A stretch of DNA of 50,591 nucleotides from DASPKT01 sp035626475 (GTDB lineage Bacteria; Pseudomonadota; Alphaproteobacteria; Azospirillales; Azospirillaceae). The DNA lies in the NCBI GenBank assembly GCA_035626475.1, contig DASPNP010000039.1:1-50591 (forward strand), given 5' to 3'. A program made the position numbers and the translations under genes. This document shows, in pieces, positions 42,239 to 50,591 of the stretch (position 1 is the stretch's first letter; every line of letters begins with the position of its first letter). The notes below the pieces were generated by a model. The model worked only from the letters and a program-made list of their open reading frames with translations, made no database searches and was not told where the DNA came from.

Positions 42239-43039
42239 TTACGGAAACGCCCGCACCGTGTGCGCGTGGTTCAGCGGCCCATGGCCCTGGCCGAAGCCGG
42301 GCGCGGTGCGGATGGCCTCGGCGACGTAGTCCCGGGCGCGGCGCACCGCCTCCTCCGCCCGCATCCCCTGCGCCAGCCCGCAGGCCACCGCCGAGGCGAG
42401 CGTGCAGCCGGTGCCGTGCGTGTGGGCCGTGTCGATGCGGGGGGAGGTGAAGGCGACCTCGCCGTCGCGGGTCACCAGCAGGTCGGTGACCTCCTCGCCC
42501 GGCATGTGCCCGCCCTTCATCAGCACCGCCTTCGCCCCCGCCAGCAGCAGCAGGTCGGCGGCGCGGCGCATGCCGGCGCGGTCCTCGATGATGAGCCCGG
42601 TCAGCGCCTCGGCCTCGGGCCGGTTGGGCGTCAGCACGTCGGCCAGCGGCAGCAGCTTCTCCACCACGGCGGCGACGGCGTCGGCGTCCAGCAGCCGGTG
42701 CCCGCCCTTGGCGACCATGACGGGGTCGATCACCACGGGCACGCGGCCCTTCAGCCCCCGCAGCCCATCGGCGACCGTGGCGATGATCTCCACCGTGCCG
42801 AGCATGCCGGTCTTCACCGCGTCGGCGCCGAGATCGTCCAGCACCACGCGCATCTGCTGCTCGATGAAATCGGTCGGCACCGGATGCACGCCGTGGACGC
42901 CCAGCGTATTCTGGGCGGTCAGCGCGGTGATGGCGGTCATGGCGAAGCCGCCCAGCGCGGTCACCGCCTTGATGTCGGCCTGGATGCCCGCCCCGCCGCC
43001 GCTGTCGCTGCCCGCGACGATGAGAACCCGTCCCTTCAT
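42239..43039 (-). CDS. thiD: Hydroxymethylpyrimidine/phosphomethylpyrimidine kinase
   Basis: The enzyme phosphorylates HMP and HMP-P in thiamine synthesis. The 266-residue protein has VLIVAGSDSGGGAGIQADIK at the N-terminus, AVTALTAQNT-type motif (AITALTAQNTLGVHGVHPV), PVVIDPVMVAKGGHRLL, and the ribokinase-type anion hole in TAHTHGTGCTLASAVACG. The start has GGAGGCGG upstream, and its ATG overlaps the stop codon of the preceding gene by 4 nt (ATGA). It lies downstream of glmM and DUF2442. Confidence 0.96.
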   Translation of the reverse strand: MKGRVLIVAGSDSGGGAGIQADIKAVTALGGFAMTAITALTAQNTLGVHGVHPVPTDFIEQQMRVVLDDLGADAVKTGMLGTVEIIATVADGLRGLKGRVPVVIDPVMVAKGGHRLLDADAVAAVVEKLLPLADVLTPNRPEAEALTGLIIEDRAGMRRAADLLLLAGAKAVLMKGGHMPGEEVTDLLVTRDGEVAFTSPRIDTAHTHGTGCTLASAVACGLAQGMRAEEAVRRARDYVAEAIRTAPGFGQGHGPLNHAHTVRAFP

Positions 43040-43314
43040 TCGGCCGCCGCCTCCGGATAGTCGCGCTTCAGATCCTCCGGATGGGTGCGGTACCAGAGGC
43101 TGTCCGCGCTGAAGTGCAGTTCGCCCGGCCAGCCCAGCGCATGGCCGTCCTCCTCCACCGCCACATGAGCGGCGAACCAAGCAGGATCGCGCAAGGGTGC
43201 GAACACCTCGCCCTGGAGCAGCGGCCGGAAATCGATGCTGGAGCGGGAGCCGTCTTCCCAGGTCAGATCGACCAAGAAGCCGGGTCGCGCCGTGGCAGAG
43301 ATGATGCGGTACAT
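43036..43314 (-). CDS. DUF2442 domain protein
   Basis: The 92-residue protein matches DUF2442: FLVDLTWEDGSRSSIDFRPL, GEVFAPLRDPAWFAAHVAVE, LGWPGELHFSADSLWYRT. Some DUF2442 proteins pair with DUF4160 proteins in toxin-antitoxin-like loci, but no DUF4160 gene is here. It lies 17 bp after glmM and overlaps thiD by 4 nt, so it is embedded in a metabolic operon and its role is unclear. Confidence 0.85.
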   Translation of the reverse strand: MYRIISATARPGFLVDLTWEDGSRSSIDFRPLLQGEVFAPLRDPAWFAAHVAVEEDGHALGWPGELHFSADSLWYRTHPEDLKRDYPEAAAE

Positions 43315-43331
43315 GCCGTCAGTCCCCCAGC

Positions 43332-44723
43332 CTACTCCGCCACCTTCGCCTGCGCGCCCGTCCCCGCCTGCGCCGCCGCCTGCACGGCCGCGACGATGTC
43401 GTCGACCACGCGGTGGACCAGCGACTGGTCCTGGCCCTCGGCCATGACTCGGATCAGCGGCTCGGTGCCGGACTTGCGGATCAGCACGCGGCCGGTGTCG
43501 CCCAGCGCCGCCTCGCCCTCCGCGATGGCCTGTTTCACGGACGCCTCGCCCAGCAGCGCGTTGGCGCCCAGCGAGGCGTCGAAGCGGACATTCTTAAGCA
43601 GCTGCGGCAGCGGCTCGAAGACGCGCAGCACCTCGGACGCCGGCCGGCCGGTCTGCTGCAGCACCGCCAGCACCTGCAGCGCCGCCACCAGACCATCGCC
43701 CGTGGTGCCATGGTCGGAGAGCACGATGTGGCCGGACTGCTCGCCGCCGACATTGTGGCCATGCTCGCGCATATGCTCGACCACATAGCGGTCGCCCACC
43801 GGCGTGCGCACCAGCGACAGGCCCTGGCCGCGCAGGAACAGCTCCAGCCCCATGTTCGACATGACGGTGGCGACGACGCCGCCGCCCTTGAGCTTGCCGC
43901 TGGCCGCCCAGCTCTGGCCGATCAGCGCCATGACCTGGTCGCCGTCGATCTGGGTGCCGGTCTCGTCAGCCAGGATCAGCCGGTCGGCGTCGCCGTCCAG
44001 CGCGATGCCGAGATGCGCCTTGTGCTCCACCACCGCGTCGCGCATGGCCGCCGGATGGGTGGCGCCGCACTCCAGGTTGATGTTCGTGCCGTTGGGGGAG
44101 ACCGCGACCGGGATCACGTCGGCCCCCAGCTCCCACAGCACCTTGGGCGCGACCTTGTAGGCGGCGCCGTGGGCGCAGTCGACGACGATGCGCAGGCCCT
44201 CCAGGCGGATGCCGCGGGGGAAGCTGCTCTTGACATGCTCGATGTAGCGGCCCGACGCATCCTCCAGCCGCTGGGCGCGGCCCAGGTCGCGGGGGGCGGC
44301 GAGATCGGCGTCGAAGGGTTCCTCCAGCCGCGCCTCGATGGCGGCCTCGACCTCATCCGACAGCTTGTACCCATCGGGGCCGAACAGCTTGATGCCGTTG
44401 TCCTGGAACGGGTTGTGCGAGGCGGAGATCATCACGCCCATGTCGGCCCGGAGCGAGCGCGTCAGCATCGCTACGGCCGGCGTCGGCATCGGCCCGACCA
44501 GCACCACGTCCATGCCCATGGAGATGAAGCCGGCGGTCAGCGCCGGCTCCAGCATATAGCCGGACAGGCGCGTGTCCTTGGCGATGACGACGAGGTGGCG
44601 GTGGTTGCCGCGGCGGAACTGCAGCGCCGTCGCCATCGCCACGCGCAGCGCCGTCTCCGCGTTCATGGGGGCGGTGTTGGCGGTGCCGCGGATGCCGTCG
44701 GTGCCGAAAAGCTTGCGGGTCAT
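43332..44723 (-). CDS. glmM: Phosphoglucosamine mutase
   Basis: The enzyme converts glucosamine-6-P to glucosamine-1-P for peptidoglycan and LPS precursors. The 463-residue protein begins KLFGTDGIRGTAN and has the phosphoserine motif VMISASHNPFQDNGIKLF. The metal loop is GIALDGDADRLI, and the C-terminal sugar-binding loop is RKSGTEPLIRVMAE. It lies 69 bp downstream of folP, in the usual order. Confidence 0.97.
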   Translation of the reverse strand: MTRKLFGTDGIRGTANTAPMNAETALRVAMATALQFRRGNHRHLVVIAKDTRLSGYMLEPALTAGFISMGMDVVLVGPMPTPAVAMLTRSLRADMGVMISASHNPFQDNGIKLFGPDGYKLSDEVEAAIEARLEEPFDADLAAPRDLGRAQRLEDASGRYIEHVKSSFPRGIRLEGLRIVVDCAHGAAYKVAPKVLWELGADVIPVAVSPNGTNINLECGATHPAAMRDAVVEHKAHLGIALDGDADRLILADETGTQIDGDQVMALIGQSWAASGKLKGGGVVATVMSNMGLELFLRGQGLSLVRTPVGDRYVVEHMREHGHNVGGEQSGHIVLSDHGTTGDGLVAALQVLAVLQQTGRPASEVLRVFEPLPQLLKNVRFDASLGANALLGEASVKQAIAEGEAALGDTGRVLIRKSGTEPLIRVMAEGQDQSLVHRVVDDIVAAVQAAAQAGTGAQAKVAE

Positions 44724-44792
44724 CGGGACTGTCCGGAACGGGAAAGGATGTTGCGCCGCTTATAGCAGATCGCCGGGTGCTCTGGCACGCGC

Positions 44793-45860
44793 TCAGCCGT
44801 GGAGGGCGCGCCACATCGCCACGGCCTGCGCCGTCGCCGCCACGTCGTGGACCCGCAGGATGCCGGCGCCCTGGTCCAGCGCCGCCAGCCCGGCCGCCAG
44901 CGAGCCGCCCAGCCGCTCCTTCGGCGGCTCGTCGCGGGAGAGCGCCGCGATGAAGCGCTTGCGCGACACGCCCACCAGCACCGGGCAGCCCAGCCCGTGG
45001 AACAGCGCCGTGTGCCGCAGCAGGTCCAGGTTGTGCTCCACGGTCTTGCCGAAGCCGATGCCGGGATCGACCGCGATGCGCTCCGGCGGGATGCCGGCGG
45101 CACGGCAGGCGTCGATGCGGGATGCCAGATGCTCGTACACGTCCAGCGCCACGTCGTCGTAGGTGGGGTCCCGCTGCATGGTGCGCGGGTCGCCGCGCAT
45201 ATGCATGAGCACAACCGGGCAGCCGGCCTCCGCCACCACAGCAAGGCTCTCCGGATCGTGCGCGAGGGCCGAGACGTCGTTGACGATGCGGGCGCCGGCC
45301 GCCAGCGCCTGGCGCATCACGGCGGCATGGCGCGTATCCACCGACACCACCGCCCCCTCCGCCGCCAGCGCCCGGATCACCGTGACCACGCGGGCGGCCT
45401 CGCGCTCCGGGGCGACGGGCTCGGCGCCCGGGCGGGTCGACTCGCCCCCGATATCGAGAATGTCGGCGCCGGCGGCCATCAGCGCACGTCCATGGTCGAT
45501 GGCGGCCGCGGGGTCGTCATGGTCGCCGCCGTCGCTGAAGCTGTCGGGGGTGACGTTCACCACCCCCATGACCAGCGGCCGGCCGGGGGCGAAGCCGGCC
45601 CAGGCGGCCCGCGGGGCGGTCAGGGCGACCAGCGCCCGCTCCGCCGCCTCCCCCATCGTCTCCAGCTCCTCCGGCGTCGCGATGCGGCGGGCGATGCCGG
45701 TCTCCAGCCGGACCGGCACCTCCGCCAGCGTGAAGGCCAGCGGCCCGCCGGCGAGCGGCAGGGCCACGCCGGCGCGCACCGCGCGGCGCGCGGCCTCTCC
45801 CGACAGCAGCCCGAGGGGACGGATGGGAAGCGAAACGGTGCGGGAGGGATCTGAGGTCAT
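44793..45860 (-). CDS. folP: Dihydropteroate synthase
   Basis: The enzyme condenses p-aminobenzoate with the pterin pyrophosphate in folate synthesis. The 355-residue protein is longer than E. coli FolP (282) because of an N-terminal extension of about 100 residues (SLPIRPLGLLSGEAARRAVR), seen in alphaproteobacterial forms. Motifs: VMGVVNVTPDSFSDGG, DIGGESTRPGAEP, MHMRGDPRTMQ, IAVDPGIGFGKTVEHNLDLL, VGVSRKRFI. The start at 45860 has GGAG upstream. Its usual upstream neighbour ftsH is separated by three opposite-strand genes. Confidence 0.96.
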   Translation of the reverse strand: MTSDPSRTVSLPIRPLGLLSGEAARRAVRAGVALPLAGGPLAFTLAEVPVRLETGIARRIATPEELETMGEAAERALVALTAPRAAWAGFAPGRPLVMGVVNVTPDSFSDGGDHDDPAAAIDHGRALMAAGADILDIGGESTRPGAEPVAPEREAARVVTVIRALAAEGAVVSVDTRHAAVMRQALAAGARIVNDVSALAHDPESLAVVAEAGCPVVLMHMRGDPRTMQRDPTYDDVALDVYEHLASRIDACRAAGIPPERIAVDPGIGFGKTVEHNLDLLRHTALFHGLGCPVLVGVSRKRFIAALSRDEPPKERLGGSLAAGLAALDQGAGILRVHDVAATAQAVAMWRALHG

Positions 45861-45956
45861 GGCGGCTGCTCCGGATCGGCGGCCCGCATCACGCCACAGC
45901 CCCGCCCTCAAGGGAAGCGCTCCCGCCATGCGCCTGTCCCTGAGGGGATAGGCCGG

Positions 45957-46000
45957 TTGACAACAAAGTGGTAGTTAAGCATTAACTGTACATGAGGGGC
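45957..46000 (+). promoter_or_regulatory. Shared upstream block, copy 1 (TTGACA...ACTGTA..TGAGGGGCG)
   Basis: TTGACA lies at 45957-45962, ACTGTA at 45985-45990 and TGAGGGGC at 45993-46000. The same elements recur with identical spacing before the next gene (46618-46662). An inverted repeat AGTTAA-GCA-TTAACT (45973-45987) overlaps the expected -10 region. Probably a promoter with an overlapping regulator site; the factor is unknown. Confidence 0.6.
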
Positions 46001-46012
46001 GTGAACGAGAAC

Positions 46013-46504
46013 ATGAGTCAGGAAATGCTTCTTTCCACAGCACCGGCGTCGCCGTCGGACGAGATCCGCATCACCAGCGGCACCCTGCCCGAGGGCGAGG
46101 TCACCATCCTCCCTGCCTCCGTGGACGACGAGGTCTACACGATCCTGCCGTTCCCCGAGCCGGGCGATGATTCCTTCACCTTCGGGCCGGGCGTCGATGC
46201 CGGCGACGAGGGCATCGTCACCATCCTGCCCTACCCGCTGCCGGGTGACGGCGAGGTGACGATCCTGCCGGTGGAGGTCGGCGACGAGCCGGTCTTCACC
46301 ATCCTGCCCTACCCGCTGCCCGGCGAGGGCCCGGCCGAGTCCGGCTTCGCCATCGAGGACGTCGGCGGCAAGCCGCCGGCGGGCGGGTCCTTGGGCGCGG
46401 CGCCGGCCGAGGGCGTGACCATCGCGTACGGCGCGGTGCCGCTGGAGATCGTCCAGTTCGCCGGGCTGGAGGACCTGTTCGCCTCCCTGACCTGGCACGT
46501 CTGA
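46013..46504 (+). CDS. TILP-repeat protein of unknown function (tandem paralogue 1)
   Basis: The 163-residue acidic protein has no recognised domain, signal peptide or membrane helix. Five TILP motifs at residues 31, 43, 70, 83 and 97, plus a degenerate TFGP at 56, define a 12-14-residue repeat alternating between TILP[YF]PxPG[DE] and TILPxxVxDE types. The coding DNA contains an exact 25-nt direct repeat (46218-46242 and 46296-46320). The C-terminal module EGVTIAYGAVPLEIVQFAGL is shared with the next gene. An ATG at 45992 lies within the conserved upstream block and has no ribosome site, so 46013 (with GAGAA upstream) is preferred. Confidence 0.75.
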   Translation: MSQEMLLSTAPASPSDEIRITSGTLPEGEVTILPASVDDEVYTILPFPEPGDDSFTFGPGVDAGDEGIVTILPYPLPGDGEVTILPVEVGDEPVFTILPYPLPGEGPAESGFAIEDVGGKPPAGGSLGAAPAEGVTIAYGAVPLEIVQFAGLEDLFASLTWHV

Positions 46505-46522
46505 CGGCTTCACCGGAGCCGC

Positions 46523-46546
46523 GGTCCCCGGCACCCGCCGGGGACC
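46523..46546 (+). terminator. Hairpin after TILP-repeat gene 1
   Basis: A perfect 10-bp stem (GGTCCCCGGC / GCCGGGGACC, loop ACCC) begins 18 nt after the stop codon. No U-tract follows, so termination would need another factor. Confidence 0.5.
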
Positions 46547-46560
46547 TTGCGGAGGATGGT

Positions 46561-46584
46561 TTCACGCCTGAAAATATGCGTGAA
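46561..46584. promoter_or_regulatory. Dyad TTCACGC-N10-GCGTGAA upstream of paralogue 2
   Basis: A 7-bp inverted repeat with an AT-rich 10-nt spacer lies 34 nt before the TTGACT box of the second paralogue. The geometry suits a dimeric regulator. Confidence 0.45.
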
Positions 46585-46617
46585 GTCACGACGCCGTATC
46601 CCTAGTTGTCTATGACC

Positions 46618-46662
46618 TTGACTCTTTCCCGCGCGTCAATCATCCACTGTATGTGAGGGGCG
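46618..46662 (+). promoter_or_regulatory. Shared upstream block, copy 2 (TTGACT...ACTGTA..TGAGGGGCG)
   Basis: TTGACT at 46618-46623, ACTGTA at 46646-46651 and TGAGGGGCG at 46654-46662. The spacing equals that of copy 1 exactly, while the sequence between differs, which points to conserved function. No inverted AGTTAA repeat is present here. Confidence 0.6.
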
Positions 46663-46686
46663 ACCACAAGAAGTCGAGAAGCCAAC

Positions 46687-47253
46687 ATGCCTTCGAACAT
46701 TGCGCCGGGCATCGCCCCGGCGGCGCCCGTCACGGCGGGATCCTTCCGGGTCCTGTCGCCCGGCGAGCTTCCCACCAACGCCCTCACCGCCTTTCCCATC
46801 GCCATCGCGCCCTCAGCGCCCGGCACCGCCGTGGACGTCACCGTCGGCGAGCTGCCGCGCACCCTGCCGGCGCGCCTGACGCCCGAGGAGATCGCCAAGC
46901 TGGGGCTGACGGCGGTCACCCTGCCGGCCCCGATCGAGCTCGGCGCCGTGTCGTCGGGCGAGCTGATCCGCCCGCTGCACATCGACCTGTCCGCCGTCAG
47001 CTGGATGTCGCCGATGCCGGAGCTGCGCGGCGGCCCGTCCAGCGAGGCGTTCGAGATCGCCGGCGAGGGCGAGCTCATCCCCTGCCTCGTCGGCATGGAG
47101 GGTTTCCCGGCCTCCGGCGTCGACCTCTGGGGCATCGGCGCGGGCGCGCCGGAGATCGAGCCATCGTCCGAAGGCGTGACCATCGCCTGGGGCGCGGTTC
47201 CGGGCTGGGTGGTGATGTTCACGGGCGTCATCGACATCCCGCTGACCGCCTGA
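46687..47253 (+). CDS. Tandem paralogue 2 of unknown function
   Basis: The product has 188 residues, with no recognised domain, signal peptide or membrane helix. It shares with paralogue 1 the C-terminal module (EGVTIAWGAVPGWVVMFTGV, residues about 161-180) and an N-terminal motif (FRVLSPGELP against IRITSGTLPE), but lacks the TILP repeat. The middle contains GELP motifs (VGELPRTLPARLTPEEIAKL) and one cysteine (LIPCLVGME). It follows the shared upstream block, with GAGAAGCC before the ATG. It is rich in Ala, Pro and Gly and probably soluble or secreted by a non-Sec route; this is inference. Confidence 0.72.
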   Translation: MPSNIAPGIAPAAPVTAGSFRVLSPGELPTNALTAFPIAIAPSAPGTAVDVTVGELPRTLPARLTPEEIAKLGLTAVTLPAPIELGAVSSGELIRPLHIDLSAVSWMSPMPELRGGPSSEAFEIAGEGELIPCLVGMEGFPASGVDLWGIGAGAPEIEPSSEGVTIAWGAVPGWVVMFTGVIDIPLTA

Positions 47254-47271
47254 CCACGCATCGCTAAGGAA

Positions 47272-47297
47272 GGCTCCCGGGAGCGATCCCGGGGGCC
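47272..47297 (+). terminator. Hairpin with GNRA-type loop after paralogue 2
   Basis: GGCTCCCGGGA and TCCCGGGGGCC form an 11-bp stem (one T-G wobble) with a GCGA loop, 18 nt after the stop codon. No U-tract directly follows. Confidence 0.5.
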
Positions 47298-47409
47298 GAC
47301 CGTCCCGCGCCCCTCATTTTTCGAGGCACCCCTGACGCGCGCGACGAACTGACACCATATCCGTCGCAAAATGGCGCCCAAGGCGTCGAATGAGGACGGG
47401 GGAACGCGC

Positions 47410-48603
47410 ATGACTGCTGGCGATCACGGGCGGGCCGCCCGCGCGCGGAGACCCGACCCGGTGCCGGCGGCGGCCGCGCCGCCCCGCAGCCTCGCCTTCT
47501 TCCTGCACGGCTTCGAGATGGGCGGCGCCCAGCGCATGACCCTGGCCCTGGCCGGCGCGCTGGCCTCGGCCGGCACCCGCGTCGACCTCGCCGTGGCCGA
47601 TACCGGCGGCCCCCTGGCCGGGAGCGTTCCCGACGGGGTGCGCGTCGTCCCCGTGGCCGGCGCGCTGGCCCGGCTGTCGGGCAAGCGGCGCAACCGCGTG
47701 CGGCTGTCGGTGCCCGGCTTGGCGGCGCATCTGCGGCGCGAGCGGCCGGAGCTGCTGCTGGCGGCCGCCAACCACGCCTCCCTCGCGACCATCTGGGCGC
47801 ACATGCTGGCCGGGGTGCCGGAGACGACGCTGGTGCTGCGCGCGACCAACCCGCTGGGACGCGACGGCGGCTCCACCCTGAAGCGGCTGGCGGCGCAGCG
47901 CTTCTTTCCCCGCGCCGACGCGCTGGTGGCGGTGTCGCCGGCGGTGGCGGCCGACCATGCCTTCGCCATTCCCGAACTCGCGGACCGGATCGAGACCATC
48001 CCGGAACCCGTCCTCGATGCCGGCTACCGCGACCGTCTGGCGCAGCCCTGGACCGGCCCCCTGCCCGCGGGCGACGGGCCGCTGATCCTGGCCATCGGCC
48101 GGCTGGTGCCGCAGAAGGACTATCCGACCTTGCTGCGAGCGCTCGCCCACCTCCGGGGACCGCTCGCCACCCCCGCCCGGCTGCTGGTGCTGGGCGACGG
48201 GGCGGAGCGCGCGGCGCTGGCGGCGATGACGGCGGAGCTGGGGCTGGATGATGCGGTCACCTTCGCCGGCACGGTGGCCAATCCGCTGCCGGCGCTGCGT
48301 CACGCCGCCTGCCTGGCGCTGTCCTCGCGCTGGGAGGGGCTGGGCATCGTCGTGGTGGAGGCCATGGCCGCCGGCGTGCCCGTCGTGGCGACCGACTGCG
48401 ACGGCCCGCGCTTCATCCTGGAGGACCGGTTCGGCCCGCTGGTGACGCCCGGTTCGCCCGAGGCCTTCGCCGAGGCCCTGCGCCGCGCCCTGGCCGCGCC
48501 GGTGCCGGCCTCAGCACTCCGCGCCCGCGCCGCCGACTTCACCATGGAGGCGGTGCTGCCGGCCTATCTCGACCTGTTCGCACGGCTGCGCACCCGCGGC
48601 TGA
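47410..48603 (+). CDS. Glycosyltransferase family 4 protein
   Basis: The 397-residue protein has a GT-B fold. The N-terminal half has the glycine-rich start FFLHGFEMGGAQRMTLALAG. The nucleotide-sugar half has ILAIGRLVPQKDYPTLLRAL, RLLVLGDGAERAAL and the E-x7-E motif in SRWEGLGIVVVEAMAAGVPV. It is likely to add a sugar to an extracellular or cell-surface glycan; donor and acceptor are unknown. The ATG at 47410 has GGGGGAA upstream; an in-frame ATG at 47371 is less likely. It is transcribed with the two small paralogues and opposite to folP and ftsH. Confidence 0.9.
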   Translation: MTAGDHGRAARARRPDPVPAAAAPPRSLAFFLHGFEMGGAQRMTLALAGALASAGTRVDLAVADTGGPLAGSVPDGVRVVPVAGALARLSGKRRNRVRLSVPGLAAHLRRERPELLLAAANHASLATIWAHMLAGVPETTLVLRATNPLGRDGGSTLKRLAAQRFFPRADALVAVSPAVAADHAFAIPELADRIETIPEPVLDAGYRDRLAQPWTGPLPAGDGPLILAIGRLVPQKDYPTLLRALAHLRGPLATPARLLVLGDGAERAALAAMTAELGLDDAVTFAGTVANPLPALRHAACLALSSRWEGLGIVVVEAMAAGVPVVATDCDGPRFILEDRFGPLVTPGSPEAFAEALRRALAAPVPASALRARAADFTMEAVLPAYLDLFARLRTRG

Positions 48604-48623
48604 CCCCGCTGGAGCGCGCATGA

Positions 48624-48655
48624 AAAAACCCCCGGCATCGCTGCCGGGGGTTTTT
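48624..48655. terminator. Bidirectional terminator between the GT4 gene and ftsH
   Basis: AAAAACCCCCGGCA and TGCCGGGGGTTTTT pair perfectly over 14 bp around TCGC, with A/T tails on both sides, so it serves both convergent genes. Confidence 0.92.
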
Positions 48656-48669
48656 CTCTGGACGGTCGA

Positions 48670-50591
<1,922 letters not shown>

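Noticed and set aside
46013..47253. The TILP pair as RTX-type exported proteins
   Set aside because: No GGxGxDxUx nonapeptide repeats and no type I exporter genes nearby; the repeat is TILP-based and acidic but not RTX.
46013..47253. The TILP pair as a toxin-antitoxin module
   Set aside because: The genes are separated by 182 bp with separate promoters, share an end module, and show no toxin or antitoxin fold motif.
47314..48303. Minus-strand frame opposite the GT4 glycosyltransferase
   Set aside because: Antisense to a protein with clear GT4 motifs; composition is that of a shadow frame.

Overview
The window is a GC-rich, gene-dense chromosomal segment from an alphaproteobacterium, most likely of the Rhodospirillales/Azospirillales group. 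This placement is inferred from gene content: the alphaproteobacterial type of SerC, a short alpha-type NAD kinase, a PutA without an N-terminal DNA-binding domain next to an Lrp-type regulator, a small HRDC protein, SapC, a DUF1127 protein and the glmM/folP/ftsH neighbourhood. I saw no rRNA, tRNA, CRISPR array, transposase, integrase or phage gene. Accessory signal comes from short repeat families in the intergenic gaps and from a three-gene cassette near the right end.

Layout. 0-5.7 kb: an AsmA-family envelope protein diverges from moaA (molybdenum cofactor), followed by a DoxX-like membrane protein, an NAD-dependent epimerase-like protein and NAD kinase. 5.9-9 kb: an N-formylglutamate amidohydrolase-type enzyme diverges from an aspartoacylase/succinylglutamate desuccinylase-type enzyme that is translationally coupled to an AbrB-type membrane protein. 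9-14.2 kb: a large protein of unknown function (a distant paralogue lies at 35.5-37.2 kb), CreA, an AI-2E-type permease and a stomatin/NfeD pair. 14.5-20.1 kb: HRDC protein, 2Fe-2S ferredoxin, SapC, a hypothetical protein, DNA topoisomerase IB, leucine-type dehydrogenase and a peptidoglycan-binding-domain protein. 20.3-26.4 kb: a REC-Hpt protein without a kinase, a TorR-like response regulator, and the putA/Lrp pair for proline catabolism. 26.6-30.5 kb: a membrane protein, a GT-B transferase, a flavoprotein and a very short chemoreceptor-tip protein. 30.8-37.7 kb: serA and serC, DUF3047, an orphan amino-acid-type binding protein, the second copy of the unknown large family, and a MaoC hydratase. 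38-42 kb: a compact DUF1127-lysE-GNAT-phzF-GNAT operon divergent from a MocR regulator. 42.2-50.6 kb: thiD, DUF2442, glmM and folP, then on the opposite strand two paralogous repeat proteins of unknown function and a GT4 glycosyltransferase, and finally ftsH, which runs off the right edge.

The strongest candidate for something undescribed is the tandem pair at 46.0-47.3 kb. The two small proteins share a C-terminal module and an N-terminal motif. Each has an upstream block with identical internal spacing (TTGACW, 22 nt, ACTGTA, 2 nt, TGAGGGGCG), and the first carries a 13-residue TILP repeat. Together with the glycosyltransferase they lie inside the usually contiguous ftsH-folP-glmM order. 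A second candidate is the paralogous family of about 580 residues at 8972-10726 and 35456-37177.

Four families of short inverted-repeat elements fill most gaps at gene 3' ends: about 140 bp x6, about 90 bp x3, about 150 bp x3 and about 200 bp x2. One copy of the second family lies inside a copy of the third.
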